The translations under genes and the position numbers were made by a program. From contig NZ_JAHBDQ010000001.1 in assembly GCF_019956555.1 (NCBI RefSeq), forward strand, positions 124,001-188,000: DNA of 64,000 bases, given 5' to 3'. Shown here piece after piece: positions 34,648 through 44,260 of this stretch (within the stretch, counting starts at the first letter, position 1; every line of letters starts with the position of its first letter). The notes beneath the pieces are model-generated. The model worked only from the letters and a program-made list of their open reading frames with translations. It did no database searches and was not told where the DNA came from. This stretch comes from Pseudomonas sp. A-RE-19. Lineage in GTDB: Bacteria > Pseudomonadota > Gammaproteobacteria > Pseudomonadales > Pseudomonadaceae.

Positions 34648-35021
34648 GGCGCCTCCTCTCCTAGTGGTGACCCCTACCAAAGGTCACGTGGGTTGGGATG
34701 AGCCAGTACAAGATCCGATCCAGGCCATTCAATGACGAACGCCTGCCTTACAGCGGCAGGAGCCTTGCGGCCAACCGGAAAACCGAACCAGAGTGACTGG
34801 GATTCAAATCAGGGTTATTCGAACATCTACCGCTGCCGGGACTGAAGGTCATCCGGAGCCCGCAAACGCCCGAGCGAGGCATGCTAGCACAGATGAACGG
34901 TCGTCGACGCACAGAGGTTTTCTGCTGGGGCAAATCAGGCATTTTTATGCCAAAGTGATGAACTTGAACCCCGCTTTAACCCTCAGATAACAAGACATTG
35001 ACCCAAAAGGAGCATCTCAGC
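34648..35021. other. Intergenic region with divergent promoters (thrS and envelope protein)
   Basis: About 370 bases between divergent genes. I see no RNA gene. A small hairpin (GCCTGCC-ttacagc-GGCAGG near 34741) lies in the thrS leader on the coding strand side. No clear operator is recognised. Confidence 0.4.
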
Positions 35022-35324
35022 ATGCGTCTGAATCGTTTATTCGCCATCGTCGCACCCGTCGTCCTGTTGCTGCCGCTGGCTGCCCACGCCGATTGGCCAA
35101 AGGGCGAGCGCGAGAAATACATGGCTCAGTGCACCCAGGCCGCTACTCCACAGATCGGTGCTGCGGCAGCGAAGTCCCACTGCGCCTGTGGTGCCGACGC
35201 GATCAAATCGTATCCGGCCAGCGACATTCAGGCCCTGATGGATAACAAGGCCACACCAGAGTTGCAACAGAAGGCACTGGGCCAGATCGCCGCCTGCAAG
35301 GTCGATAACAAGGCAAAAAAATAA
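35022..35324 (+). CDS. Small periplasmic cysteine-containing protein
   Basis: 100 residues from ATG at 35022, with AAGGAG nine bases upstream. Signal peptide residues 1-23 (LFAIVAPVVLLLPLAAHA, cleavage after AHA). The mature part has Cys in MAQCTQAA, CACG and AACKV, so disulfides are likely. It resembles small exported proteins conserved in Pseudomonas with no assigned function. An ATG eight codons upstream is less likely as start. Confidence 0.75.
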   Translation: MRLNRLFAIVAPVVLLLPLAAHADWPKGEREKYMAQCTQAATPQIGAAAAKSHCACGADAIKSYPASDIQALMDNKATPELQQKALGQIAACKVDNKAKK

Positions 35325-35616
35325 GCTCGACGAAGCGCCTCGAAGGCCTTCAAAGCCGATGAAAAGTGTCTGAAAACAGCTTTTTCGTACAAATTTTGCA
35401 GGTTTTTCAGCTTTTTTTATTGTCTTTACTTTCGGCTGTAAGCCTTTTAAACCGGGGCTTTCAGCCACACGAAGCAACAAAGCAAACGCGACTGTAGGGC
35501 AAACAGCACACCCGGGGGGCTCCCAAACCGAACATTTCGACTATGATACTCGGGTGTGCCCAGTTGGCCTGAGCAGCACAGTACTACTGAAAATATATGT
35601 TTCTTGGAGATACACC
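35325..35616. promoter_or_regulatory. Leader of the CspA-type gene
   Basis: A 290-base gap that holds the csp promoter. TATGAT at 35542-35547 is a likely -10. It lies inside a perfect inverted repeat GCACACCCG (35506-35514) / CGGGTGTGC (35551-35559). A Shine-Dalgarno TTGGAGA is seven bases before the ATG. Confidence 0.5.
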
Positions 35617-35829
35617 ATGTCTAATCGCCAAACCGGCACCGTTAAATGGTTCAACGATGAAAAAGGCTTCGGCTTCATCACTCCTCAAGGTGGCGGTGAC
35701 GACCTGTTCGTACACTTCAAAGCTATCGAAAGCGACGGTTTCAAAAGCCTGAAAGAAGGCCAGACCGTTTCCTTCGTGGCTGAGAAAGGCCAAAAGGGTA
35801 TGCAAGCTGCACAAGTCCGCCCAGAGTAA
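35617..35829 (+). CDS. Cold-shock-type RNA chaperone, CspA family
   Basis: 70 residues, the exact length of CspA-type proteins. RNP1 (KGFGFITP) and RNP2 (DLFVHF) are intact, the fold starting [10 protein letters not shown]. Binds single-stranded RNA/DNA and melts secondary structure. The annotated start must be the ATG at 35617; upstream codons lie in the leader. Pseudomonads have several paralogues, so the specific gene name is not assigned. Confidence 0.95.
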   Translation: MSNRQTGTVKWFNDEKGFGFITPQGGGDDLFVHFKAIESDGFKSLKEGQTVSFVAEKGQKGMQAAQVRPE

Positions 35830-35843
35830 TTTTCTGGCGCACT

Positions 35844-35876
35844 AAAAAAACCCCGTCCATGTGACGGGGTTTTTTA
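35844..35876. terminator. Bidirectional terminator
   Basis: CCCCGT-ccatgtg-ACGGGG flanked by A-run and T-run; serves both the csp gene and the converging I78 lipoprotein gene. Confidence 0.9.
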
Positions 35877-35901
35877 TGGGCGAAACAAAAGCCTGAAGCA
35901 A

Positions 35902-36219
35902 TCAGCCGCAATTGACGCGGGTGACCACCAGGTTGTTATCGGTGTTCAGGTTCAGGCGATCGGAACGGTACTCCAGGGTCACCATGTCGTCAGGCTTGAG
36001 GAACCGGGCATTCTGCGCGCCTGCGCGGGTACGTGCCTGCTCCAGTAATTCGGGCGAAGCCTTTTTGCCAATGGTGAATTCGGCAGCCTTTGCTTCACAA
36101 CGGCTGTGGCCGGTATCGGTCGCCACAGGGTCCTTTGCCGACTCGGTGGACGTACTGCTGCAACCAGCCAGCAGAGTGGCGGCCAACAAAGTACCCAATG
36201 ACGCGAGCTTCCAAGGCAT
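35902..36219 (-). CDS. I78-family protease-inhibitor lipoprotein
   Basis: 105 residues from ATG at 36219 (GGAGG upstream). Signal peptide with lipobox LLAGC (Cys about residue 20). The mature part shows the inhibitor-I78 pattern: SPELLEQARTRAGAQNARFLKPDDMVTLEYRSDRLNLNTD ending VTRVNCG. I78 proteins inhibit subtilisin-like serine proteases; here it would be tethered to a membrane facing the periplasm. Confidence 0.85.
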   Translation of the reverse strand: MPWKLASLGTLLAATLLAGCSSTSTESAKDPVATDTGHSRCEAKAAEFTIGKKASPELLEQARTRAGAQNARFLKPDDMVTLEYRSDRLNLNTDNNLVVTRVNCG

Positions 36220-36385
36220 GAAGCCTCCTTTTTTCAATAGTTAAGCTGAGATCGTGCGACCGCCATTTTGGCGTTTGGTTTCACGGCGGGCGCTATCACC
36301 CTGCCCACGGTCCGGACAAGCGGCGAGTTTGCCTGAGCATCGCCCTACCATTCATCCCGCAATCGTGACTGAATATGAACAGCGT

Positions 36386-36691
36386 TCAATAGACGTCGAT
36401 GTAGTCGAACGGCGGATTCGGCCAGTTCTCTTTCAGCGCATTGAAAATCTGCATGACCCAGACCTCGTCGCTGGCTGCGACCCGCCCGACATAACCCGAA
36501 CCCTTGGCCCATGTTTCCAGGCGAAACCGCAGCCCGTCGATGTCTGTGCCGCCCACAACGCCCGACGAAATGTAGGCGATGCCGCCCTTGGTGACCCGCA
36601 ACTGAGTGTGTTCATCGTCGCTGGCAGAGGCCAGTAGCTGACGCACTGCTTCGAGGGTCAAGCCGTCAGGGGTGTTCAAATCGATCTGCAC
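36386..36691 (-). CDS. Conserved hypothetical protein, 101 aa
   Basis: 101 residues, soluble, acidic. MQIDLNTPDGLTLEAVRQLLASASDDEHTQLRVT is followed by GGIAYIS and a C-terminal VWVMQIFNALKENWPNPPFDYIDVY. Single-gene unit with its own promoter region. I do not recognise a family with known function. Confidence 0.75.
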   Translation of the reverse strand: MQIDLNTPDGLTLEAVRQLLASASDDEHTQLRVTKGGIAYISSGVVGGTDIDGLRFRLETWAKGSGYVGRVAASDEVWVMQIFNALKENWPNPPFDYIDVY

Positions 36692-36823
36692 AGCACGGTC
36701 CTTGAGAAATCGTCAAAGACCAAGTGTCGCATAGCCCTCCCCTCATGCCTAAGTCGGAGTGCCAAACGTTCCGCAAAATGGTTAACTCGACACTCAGCCT
36801 TTCCCGACTTCACGAGCGCCATC

Positions 36824-37030
36824 ATGACCACCGTAAGCATCGACGCCAACATCACAATCAAGTGGCCACAGGGCCACAGCTCTTACAGCCCGGGTAGCCC
36901 GGAAGAGTTGGCAATCATTGGTATCGATTTGCTGGTCAAGGAACTGGGGACACAAGCCGCCCAAACATTCATCGCCCAGATACTCGAGAAATACCCCGCA
37001 GACTATATGGGCCTGACAGATAGCGAGTGA
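36824..37030 (+). CDS. Small hypothetical protein, 68 aa
   Basis: 68 residues: TTVSIDANITIKWPQGHSSY, then a helical part (EELAIIGIDLLVKELGTQAAQTFIAQILEKYP). No signal peptide. It converges on the nucleoside hydrolase gene, with a shared terminator between. Function unknown. Confidence 0.65.
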   Translation: MTTVSIDANITIKWPQGHSSYSPGSPEELAIIGIDLLVKELGTQAAQTFIAQILEKYPADYMGLTDSE

Positions 37031-37036
37031 GTGTAA

Positions 37037-37066
37037 AAACCCGCAGGTTGGCACCTGCGGGTGCAG
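37037..37066. terminator. Terminator between converging genes
   Basis: CCCGCAGGT-tggc-ACCTGCGGG with an A-run on its left. Ends the ribose/nucleoside operon transcript (leftward) and probably the 68-aa gene. Confidence 0.85.
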
Positions 37067-37069
37067 GGT

Positions 37070-38098
37070 TTACTTCAGACGCGCCAGACGCTGGGTCAGC
37101 AGGTCGAAGAAGCCCTGAGCGTCACCATTTTCGACCCAGAAGGCATTTTTCGGCGCCTTCAGGCCGTCATACCAGTCGACGATGGTCTGGCCGAAGGTCG
37201 GGCCTTCGCGGCTATCAACCACGACGTTGACCGAACGCCCGGTGAACAGCTCTGGCTTGAGCAGATAAGCGATGACTGTGGCGTCATGCACCGGGCCACC
37301 CGGAATGCCGTAGTGCTCCATGTCGCCTTTGACGTATTCATTGAGAATATCGCCCACCAGCTTGCTGGCATTGTTGTTCAGACCCGCGATCTGCTTCAGG
37401 CGCGCTTCACTGGTCAGGATCTTGTGGGTCACGTCCAGCGGCAGGTAGGTCAGTTTGACGCCACTGCTCAGCACCACTTGCGCGGCCTGAGGGTCGGCGA
37501 ACAGGTTGAATTCAGCTACCGGGGTGATATTGCCGCCGTTGAAGTGCGCACCACCCATGATCACCACTTCCTTGATGCCCTGAACGATTTCGGGCTCCTG
37601 AATCAGCGCCAGGGCCAGGTTGGTCTGTGGACCGAGCATGGCGATGGTAATGCTGTGGGGTTTGGCGGTCTTCAGGGTATCGATCAGATAATTGACCGCA
37701 TTGCCTTTGGCCAGGCCTTTTTTCGGCTCATGCACGGTGACACCCGACAGGCCTTCCTTGCCATGGATATTCTCGGCATAGATCGGCGTGCGCATCAGCG
37801 GTTTCGGTGCACCGGCATACACCGGCACCTCTTCGCGCCCCGCCCATTCGCGAGCCAGGCGCGCATTACGCGAGGTCTTGTCCAGACGCACATTGCCTGC
37901 GACGGTGGTCAACGCACGAATATTCAGTTCTTCCGGCGATGCCAGGGCAAACAGCAAGGCGACCACATCATCGGCACCCGGGTCGGTGTCGATGATCAAA
38001 TCGATCTTTTCCGCCGCTTGGGCGCTTGTTGCGGTAATCAGGGACAAAAGCAGCAAACTCCGGAGCAGGTGGTGCAGTTTCTGGGCATAGCGGTGCAT
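37070..38098 (-). CDS. Periplasmic nucleoside hydrolase
   Basis: 342 residues from ATG at 38098 (AAGGAG upstream). It has a signal peptide (LLRSLLLLSLITATSAQAA), unusual for the largely cytoplasmic family, and the calcium-binding DTDPGADD motif. Conserved MLGPQTNLALAL, VIMGGAHFNGGNITPVAEFN and HDATVIAYLLKP follow. Cleaves ribonucleosides to base and ribose. Last gene of the rbs operon, so it would supply ribose in the periplasm to RbsB; substrate preference is not clear. Confidence 0.9.
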   Translation of the reverse strand: MHRYAQKLHHLLRSLLLLSLITATSAQAAEKIDLIIDTDPGADDVVALLFALASPEELNIRALTTVAGNVRLDKTSRNARLAREWAGREEVPVYAGAPKPLMRTPIYAENIHGKEGLSGVTVHEPKKGLAKGNAVNYLIDTLKTAKPHSITIAMLGPQTNLALALIQEPEIVQGIKEVVIMGGAHFNGGNITPVAEFNLFADPQAAQVVLSSGVKLTYLPLDVTHKILTSEARLKQIAGLNNNASKLVGDILNEYVKGDMEHYGIPGGPVHDATVIAYLLKPELFTGRSVNVVVDSREGPTFGQTIVDWYDGLKAPKNAFWVENGDAQGFFDLLTQRLARLK

Positions 38099-38130
38099 AG
38101 CGCACTCCTTGTGCGTGGGAAGAACGGAAG

Positions 38131-38535
38131 TTAGAACGTTACGCCAGCCACCAGGACGATGTTGCAGTACGGCTGACATTCGCCTGTACGAATAATCGCC
38201 CGAGCCTGTCGGCTGAGCACTTTGAATTGGTCATGACTGAGCAGTTCGCGCCGGCCCAGCGCACCTTCGGTATTCAGTTCATCCAGCGTGCGCAAGGCCG
38301 AGGGTTTCTTGTCCAGAATCTCATGGGCCAGCACATGGCTTTCGACCTGCATTTCACTGAGTACGACCTTCAAGGTACTGACGAAATCCGGAATACCGTG
38401 GGTCAAGGCCAAGTCGATCAGTTCGACACCGGGCGGCACCGGCAGGCCGGCATCGCCGATCACGACGGTGTCGCCGTGGCCCAGGGACGCGATCAGCCGT
38501 GACAGTGCGACATTAAGCAAAGGGGTCTTTTTCAT
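38131..38535 (-). CDS. rbsD: D-ribose pyranase
   Basis: 134 residues, full length. [22 protein letters not shown], with catalytic His20, and the conserved [19 protein letters not shown]. Converts beta-pyranose to furanose ribose for RbsK. Its start overlaps the rbsK stop by four bases. The C-terminal [12 protein letters not shown] is conserved. Confidence 0.95.
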   Translation of the reverse strand: MKKTPLLNVALSRLIASLGHGDTVVIGDAGLPVPPGVELIDLALTHGIPDFVSTLKVVLSEMQVESHVLAHEILDKKPSALRTLDELNTEGALGRRELLSHDQFKVLSRQARAIIRTGECQPYCNIVLVAGVTF

Positions 38536-39449
38536 GGTGTTTTAAAGGCCTGTACGTCAGACAAGGTGGGAATCGAAGGCTGCGCGCCAGCACGGGTAAC
38601 CGACAGCGCCGCGGCGACCTGGCCGAAACGGATGGCTTCGGCCTCGCTTTTGCCTGCCGCCAGGGCCGCGGCGAAACCGCCAACGAAGGTATCGCCGGCC
38701 GCCGTGGTATCGACCGCCTTCACTTTCGGCGCCGGGAAATGCTCGAAGCGTTTGCCATCGGCGAACAGTGATCCTTGGGCACCCAGGGTGATGATCACTT
38801 TGCCGGCCCCCATGCCGATCAAGCGGGTCGCGGCAGTTTCGGCGGTGCTCAGGGAATCCACCGGCAAACCACTCAGGGCCGAGGCTTCGCTTTCATTGGG
38901 GATCAGGTAATCGATGGCCGCATACCAATCCGCAGGCAGCGGGTGACTGGCCGGTGCCGGATTGAGGATCACGGTTTTACCCAGCTTACGACCACGCTTC
39001 AGGGCATGGCCGACCGTGGCATCCGGCACTTCCAGCTGACAGATGATGACATCCGCCGCCTGCAATACCGCGTCGAAACGGTCAATCACCTCGGGCGTCA
39101 GCGCACCGTTTGCACCCGCCACGATGACGATGGCGTTCTGACTGCTGTCATCGACCACGATCAACGCCACACCGCTGGAATCTTCGACAGTGCTGACTGC
39201 CTGGCAATCGATCTGCTCGGCCAACAACCCATCGCGCAGCACTTCGCCATAGGCGTCGCTGCCTACACAACCGACCATCGACACTTGTGCGCCCAGCCTC
39301 GATGCGGCCACGGCCTGGTTGGCGCCCTTGCCACCCGCGACCGTGGTAAACGATTTGCCGATCAGCGTTTCACCACCACGGGGCAGCCGTGGCGCCCGGG
39401 TTACCAGGTCCATGTTAAGGCTGCCTATTACCACTACTTTTGCTGGCAT
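38532..39449 (-). CDS. rbsK: Ribokinase
   Basis: 305 residues, PfkB family. Signature 1 is [16 protein letters not shown] and signature 2 is [17 protein letters not shown] with the catalytic Asp. Phosphorylates ribose to ribose-5-phosphate. Lies between rbsR and rbsD, coupled to rbsD. The N-terminal [12 protein letters not shown] is canonical. Confidence 0.96.
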   Translation of the reverse strand: MPAKVVVIGSLNMDLVTRAPRLPRGGETLIGKSFTTVAGGKGANQAVAASRLGAQVSMVGCVGSDAYGEVLRDGLLAEQIDCQAVSTVEDSSGVALIVVDDSSQNAIVIVAGANGALTPEVIDRFDAVLQAADVIICQLEVPDATVGHALKRGRKLGKTVILNPAPASHPLPADWYAAIDYLIPNESEASALSGLPVDSLSTAETAATRLIGMGAGKVIITLGAQGSLFADGKRFEHFPAPKVKAVDTTAAGDTFVGGFAAALAAGKSEAEAIRFGQVAAALSVTRAGAQPSIPTLSDVQAFKTP

Positions 39450-39504
39450 ACATCACTCGTCAATTCTGTTTCTGCGGCGCTTTCGGTTCAGCAGTGCTTT
39501 TTGT

Positions 39505-40524
39505 TCAGCGATACTCAGCGAACACACTGGCCAGCGGCGCAGTCGATTCTCGCAGGACAATACTGGGTGTCACGATTCGCTGATCGGTCGCCAGATCCGG
39601 TGCGGCAATCCTGCGCAACAGCACCTCGGCCGCCATCTCGCCAAGCTGCAGGATCGACTGGCCCACGGTGGTCAGCGCCGGATAGACGTAACGGCTCATC
39701 TGGATATCGTCGAATCCAATCACCGACAGTTCGGTGGGTACGCGAATATTGCGCTCGGCAGCGGCACGTAACACACCGATACCGATCATGTCGTTGCCGG
39801 CGAAGATCGCGCTGGGCGGGTTCTTTTCCAGCAGGATCGCGGCGGCGTTGTAACCGCCGGTGCTGGTAAAGTCGCTTTCCAGCATGCGCTCGCGTGGCAC
39901 TTCGACGCCCGCCTCTTTCAAGGCGCGGCAATAACCGGCCAGACGCATCTGCGCCACGCTGGTGCTTGCCGGCCCGCCAATCGTGGCGATGTCCCGGTGC
40001 CCCAACTCCAGCAGATGCCGGGTCGCCAGATAAGCGCCGTACTCATGATCGATGCGTACCAGATCGGCATCGACGCCTTCTAGCCCGCGGTCGACAATCA
40101 CCATCGGCGTGCGCACGCCTGCCAGCCCTTCCGCCAGCCCACTGTCACCACCGGCCGATGCAACGATCAAGCCGTCGATGCGTTTTTCCAGCAGCACACG
40201 AAGGTAGCTTCGCTGCTTGTCCGGGTTGTCGTCGGAGTTGCAGAGGATGACGCAATAGCCGTTGCGCTCGCAGTAGTCCTCGATGCCACGGGCCAACTCG
40301 GCGAAGTACGGGTTGAGACTGTTGGGCACCAGCAGGCCGATGGTCGCGGTGGTTTTCGCTTTCAATGACCGGGCCACGGCACTGGGCACGTAGTCGAGAC
40401 TTTTGATCGCCGCCTCGACCTTGACCCGTACTTCCTCACTGACCGGCCGCGTCTTGTTCACCACGTGGGAAACCGTGGTGTAGGAAATGCCCGCGAGTGC
40501 CGCTACATCCTTGATTGTTGCCAT
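39505..40524 (-). CDS. rbsR: LacI-family ribose repressor
   Basis: 339 residues. N-terminal LacI HTH (MATIKDVAALAGISYTTVSHVVNKTRPVSEEVR) and a periplasmic-binding-like effector domain (TIGLLVPNSLNPYFAELARGIEDYC). Placed inside the operon it controls. The perfect palindrome CGCAAACGTTTGCG at 44165, upstream of rbsB, is of the type bound by RbsR and is its likely operator. Confidence 0.93.
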   Translation of the reverse strand: MATIKDVAALAGISYTTVSHVVNKTRPVSEEVRVKVEAAIKSLDYVPSAVARSLKAKTTATIGLLVPNSLNPYFAELARGIEDYCERNGYCVILCNSDDNPDKQRSYLRVLLEKRIDGLIVASAGGDSGLAEGLAGVRTPMVIVDRGLEGVDADLVRIDHEYGAYLATRHLLELGHRDIATIGGPASTSVAQMRLAGYCRALKEAGVEVPRERMLESDFTSTGGYNAAAILLEKNPPSAIFAGNDMIGIGVLRAAAERNIRVPTELSVIGFDDIQMSRYVYPALTTVGQSILQLGEMAAEVLLRRIAAPDLATDQRIVTPSIVLRESTAPLASVFAEYR

Positions 40525-40527
40525 GAC

Positions 40528-41505
40528 TCAGGTCCGCCGGCTTGCGCGCTGACTGCGATAAGTATCGAGCACCACCGCCACCACGATAACCGCACCGGTG
40601 ATGATGCGTTTGGTGGGCTCGGTCGCGCCGATCTGCGCCAGACCGGCCGCCAGTACCGAAATGATCAGGACGCCGAAGAACGTGCTGATGACCGAGCCGC
40701 GCCCGCCCATCAGGCTGGTGCCGCCGATCACGACCGCGGCGATCACTTGCAGCTCCAGACCGGAGCCGGCATTCGGGTCCGCTGCTTCCAGGCGAGATAT
40801 CTGAAACAACGCAGCGATACCGGCCAGCAGCCCCATCAGACTGAAGACCAGGATCTTGTAGGGCTTGGGATTGATCCCCGCCAGACGCACCGCTTCTTCG
40901 TTGGTGCCGATGCCGATCAGGTAACGACCGAACACGGTACGCGTCAGCACGGCTTGGGCGATGAAGATAATCAGCAAGGCAATGATGAATGACGGCGAGA
41001 TACCGAACGCGATCGGGTTGGACAGCCAGGCGAAAGCATCACCGATGTAGGCGGTGCGCGAACCGGTCATCTGATACGCCAGGCCTCGCGCCATTTCCAG
41101 CACGCCGAGGGACACGATGAACGACGGAATCCGCCACGCCACGGTGATCGAGCCGGTGATGGTGCCGGCCAATGCCGCCGCGCCCATTCCCAATAGCGCC
41201 GCTGGCAGCACGCTCCAGCCCCAGCCGAGAATCGCCACGCTGACCGTCGACGCCGCGAGCGCCAGCACCGACCCCACCGACAGGTCGATACCGCCGATGA
41301 TCAACACGAAGGTCATGCCAACCGCCAGCACCATCAAATCGGGTATCTGGTTGGCCAGGGTGCTGAAGGTGTCGTAAGACAGGAAATGGCTGCTCAGGAT
41401 CGAAAACAGCGCGACCATCGCCAGCAAGGCACCGGCCAGACCCAGGTAGGTGCCGAGGCCGTAAAAATTGCCACTACGTTTGCCGGCCAAAGATGCAGTA
41501 TTCAT
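40528..41505 (-). CDS. rbsC: Ribose ABC transporter permease
   Basis: 325 residues with about eight to ten membrane segments, BPD_transp_2 family. Conserved GGIDLSVGSVLALAAS and the C-terminal GGTSLMGGRGSVISTFFGVLIISVLAAGL loop. Its start overlaps the rbsA stop by four bases. Forms the channel of the RbsABC importer. Confidence 0.96.
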   Translation of the reverse strand: MNTASLAGKRSGNFYGLGTYLGLAGALLAMVALFSILSSHFLSYDTFSTLANQIPDLMVLAVGMTFVLIIGGIDLSVGSVLALAASTVSVAILGWGWSVLPAALLGMGAAALAGTITGSITVAWRIPSFIVSLGVLEMARGLAYQMTGSRTAYIGDAFAWLSNPIAFGISPSFIIALLIIFIAQAVLTRTVFGRYLIGIGTNEEAVRLAGINPKPYKILVFSLMGLLAGIAALFQISRLEAADPNAGSGLELQVIAAVVIGGTSLMGGRGSVISTFFGVLIISVLAAGLAQIGATEPTKRIITGAVIVVAVVLDTYRSQRASRRT

Positions 41506-43055
41506 GGAAGATTCCTAGGCGCTGCTTCGTTGAGCAACGCATCACGTTTTTGGTAGCCGGCGAAAGCGGCGGCAAGCAAATCATCCTGGGTCCAGCTGTC
41601 ACGCTCGAAGGTGTCGATCAGGCGCCCTGCCGAGAGCACACCAATGCGGTCGCAGATCAGCATCAGTTCGCGCAGGTCGCTGGACACCACTACCAGCGCC
41701 TTGCCCTGACGGGTCAATTCACCGAGTAATGCGTAGATATCGAACTTGGCACCGACGTCGATGCCACGGGTCGGCTCGTCGAACAGCATCACCGTGCAGT
41801 CGCGCTCCAGCCAGCGGCCGATCACGACTTTCTGCTGATTGCCGCCGGACAGTTCCGAGACCAATTGCGTCGGGCTGGAACTGCGAATGCGCATGGCGTT
41901 GATCTGACGCTGAGCCAGCGACATCTCGTCACTGTTATTAACAAAGCCGCCGCTGGAAATCACCGGCATATTGCCCAAGGCAATGTTGGCGCTGATTGAT
42001 TGCGTCAGCAGAAGGCCTTCGCCCTTGCGATCTTCGGTGATCAGGGCGATGCCGTGACCGACTGCATCGGCCGGCGAACGAATACTCACCACCTGAGCCG
42101 ACGCCCCCAGCGCGACGGTGCCGCTGTCGGCTGCATCGGCACCGAAGATCAGGCGCAGCAATTCGGTGCGCCCTGCCCCAATCAAACCGGAAATCCCGAA
42201 AATCTCACCGGCGCGCACCTCAAAGGACACATCGCGAACCTTATCGGAACGAGTCAGCCCTTTGACCGTCAAGGCCGGCGCACCGATGTTGCGCGGGCCC
42301 ATGTCGATGTGCTCGCCCAATTCACGGCCGACCATCAGGGTAACCAGTTGCTCGCTGTTGTAATTGGCCATCGGCTCGACACAGACCAGGTTGCCGTCGC
42401 GCAATACCGCAATGCGCTGGGCCACCCGCGCCAATTCTTCAAGACGGTGGGAAATGTAGATGATCGATACGCCGCGAGCTTGCAGGCGAGTGATCTGCTC
42501 GAACAGCATTTCGACTTCACGGGCCGTCAGCATTGCAGTCGGCTCGTCGAGGATCAGCACGTGGCAATCGCCGATCAGGTTGCGGGCGATTTCCACCATT
42601 TGCTGGTGGCCGATACCCAACTCGCCGACCAGAGTGTCCGGGTCGATAGCGTCAAGGCCGACCTGGGCCATGGCCTCGATCGCCGCCTTGCGCAGCTGCT
42701 TGCGGCTGATCCAGCCACCGTGGCTGGGCAGGTTATCGAGAAACAGGTTTTCCGCCACCGACAACGTCGGCAACAGATTGAGCTCCTGCATGACCATGCG
42801 GATGCCCAGCTCTTCGGCCTGGCTCCGGCTGCCGGGACGATAATCCTGCCCCTGGAACTGCATCTGGCCGGTGGTCGGCGTGACCAGTCCGCCAATGATT
42901 TTCGACAGCGTGCTTTTACCCGCGCCATTCTCGCCGGTCAGCGCCAGCACTTCGCCGCGCATCAGCGTCAGGTCGATGCCAGTCAGGACGGGTTGGGCGT
43001 AGGTCTTACCGATACCGCTGACCGAGAGGACAGCGTTCGGGGCGCAAACGGACAT
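41502..43055 (-). CDS. rbsA: Ribose ABC transporter ATPase
   Basis: 517 residues, two tandem ATPase domains. Domain 1 has Walker A GENGAGKST and Walker B LILDEPTA. Domain 2 has a degenerate P-loop GLIGAGRTE and signature LSGGNQQKVVIGRWL, with VMLFDEPTRGIDVGAK. This asymmetry is normal for sugar importers of the RbsA/MglA type. Confidence 0.97.
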   Translation of the reverse strand: MSVCAPNAVLSVSGIGKTYAQPVLTGIDLTLMRGEVLALTGENGAGKSTLSKIIGGLVTPTTGQMQFQGQDYRPGSRSQAEELGIRMVMQELNLLPTLSVAENLFLDNLPSHGGWISRKQLRKAAIEAMAQVGLDAIDPDTLVGELGIGHQQMVEIARNLIGDCHVLILDEPTAMLTAREVEMLFEQITRLQARGVSIIYISHRLEELARVAQRIAVLRDGNLVCVEPMANYNSEQLVTLMVGRELGEHIDMGPRNIGAPALTVKGLTRSDKVRDVSFEVRAGEIFGISGLIGAGRTELLRLIFGADAADSGTVALGASAQVVSIRSPADAVGHGIALITEDRKGEGLLLTQSISANIALGNMPVISSGGFVNNSDEMSLAQRQINAMRIRSSSPTQLVSELSGGNQQKVVIGRWLERDCTVMLFDEPTRGIDVGAKFDIYALLGELTRQGKALVVVSSDLRELMLICDRIGVLSAGRLIDTFERDSWTQDDLLAAAFAGYQKRDALLNEAAPRNLP

Positions 43056-43068
43056 AAAAACTCTCCAT

Positions 43069-43092
43069 GTGCTCGCCCGAACGGGCGAGCAC
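43069..43092. other. Stable hairpin between rbsB and rbsA
   Basis: GTGCTCGCCC-gaac-GGGCGAGCAC, a perfect 10-bp stem in the 56-base gap. No T-run follows on the coding strand, so it more likely protects the rbsB message or partly reduces readthrough, giving more binding protein than transporter. Confidence 0.65.
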
Positions 43093-43111
43093 CGTTGTGT
43101 CGCCAGAAGGA

Positions 43112-44068
43112 CTACTTGGTAACCAGCTCTACCGGAGTTTCGATGACGCCGTTGGCGCCGCTATCGACGGTCTCGCCTTTGATGATTTTCAGCGCAGTCT
43201 CGATGCCGAACACCGCTTGCCGGGCAGCAAACTGGTCGGCGGTTGCCAGGACGCGGCCATCCTTGAGCATCGGCTTGATCGCGTTGATGTTGTCGTAGCC
43301 GACCACTTGCACCTTGCCGGCCTTGCCCGCTGCACGCACGGCGGAAACGGCGCCGACGGCCATGCTGTCGTTACCGGCCAGCAGGGCTTTGACTTCCGGA
43401 TATTCGCTGAGAATCGAAGCGGCAACCTTGTTGCCTTTGTCGATCTCCCAATCGCCGGACTGCAGAGACACAACCTTGATCTGCGCCGCTTCCATCGCAT
43501 CCTTGAAGCCCGCCGTACGCTGCTGGGCGTTGGTGGTGGTGGAAACGCCTTCGATAATGCCGACTTCGTCACCAGCCTTCAGTTGCTTGGCCAGGTATTC
43601 GCCCACCAGACGCGCGCCTTTGCGGTTATCCGGGCCTACGAATGGAACGGTGATGTTTTTGCTTTTGACCACGGCCGGGTCCAGCTGGTTATCGATGTTG
43701 ATCACGGTGATGCCGGCATCGACTGCTTTCTTGATGACCGGGACCATGGCCTTGGAGTCGGCCGGCGCGATGACCAGCGCATTGACCTTGGCCAGAATCA
43801 TTTGCTCGACGATGCGCGTCTGGCCGGCCGTATCCGTTTCGTCCTTGATGCCGTTGGAGATCAGTTCGAAGTCGCCGGAGTGGTCTTTCTGGTAGGCCTT
43901 GGCGCCGTCTTCCATGGTCAGGAAAAATTCGTTGGCCAGAGATTTCATGACCAGTGCGACTTTAGGTTTTTCAGGGGTTTCGGCGAAAGCCGAAGAAACA
44001 GGCAACGCGGCGGATGCGGCAGCCAGCATAGCGACAGCGAGAAGACGTCCAGCGAATGGCAGCTTCAT
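43112..44068 (-). CDS. rbsB: Ribose-binding periplasmic protein
   Basis: 318 residues. Signal peptide with cleavage near SSAFA (residue 29). Mature protein is a type I periplasmic binding protein: KVALVMKSLANEFFLTMEDGAKAYQ, NIDNQLDPA, GPDNRKGARLVGEYLA, and ALLAGNDSMAVGAVSAV. First gene of the operon, so the most strongly expressed part of the importer. Confidence 0.95.
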   Translation of the reverse strand: MKLPFAGRLLAVAMLAAASAALPVSSAFAETPEKPKVALVMKSLANEFFLTMEDGAKAYQKDHSGDFELISNGIKDETDTAGQTRIVEQMILAKVNALVIAPADSKAMVPVIKKAVDAGITVINIDNQLDPAVVKSKNITVPFVGPDNRKGARLVGEYLAKQLKAGDEVGIIEGVSTTTNAQQRTAGFKDAMEAAQIKVVSLQSGDWEIDKGNKVAASILSEYPEVKALLAGNDSMAVGAVSAVRAAGKAGKVQVVGYDNINAIKPMLKDGRVLATADQFAARQAVFGIETALKIIKGETVDSGANGVIETPVELVTK

Positions 44069-44164
44069 GGGTTCACTCCGATCTTATGATTATTCTGAGC
44101 AACGCTTGCACCGGAGTACGCCAGGACTCTGATCTCTACTGGATCAAGCCATCGGGGATGACCG

Positions 44165-44178
44165 CGCAAACGTTTGCG
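44165..44178. promoter_or_regulatory. RbsR operator
   Basis: CGCAAACGTTTGCG, a perfect 14-bp palindrome with the central ACGT typical of LacI/PurR/RbsR sites, about 97 bases upstream of rbsB. The only site of this type near the operon start. Confidence 0.85.
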
Positions 44179-44260
44179 TAGACCGAACTATGCGAACCCT
44201 GTGGAGATTTGTCAACGCCGTGTTCTGCGTTCGGGTTAACAAAAAGCCAAGCCTTTTACA

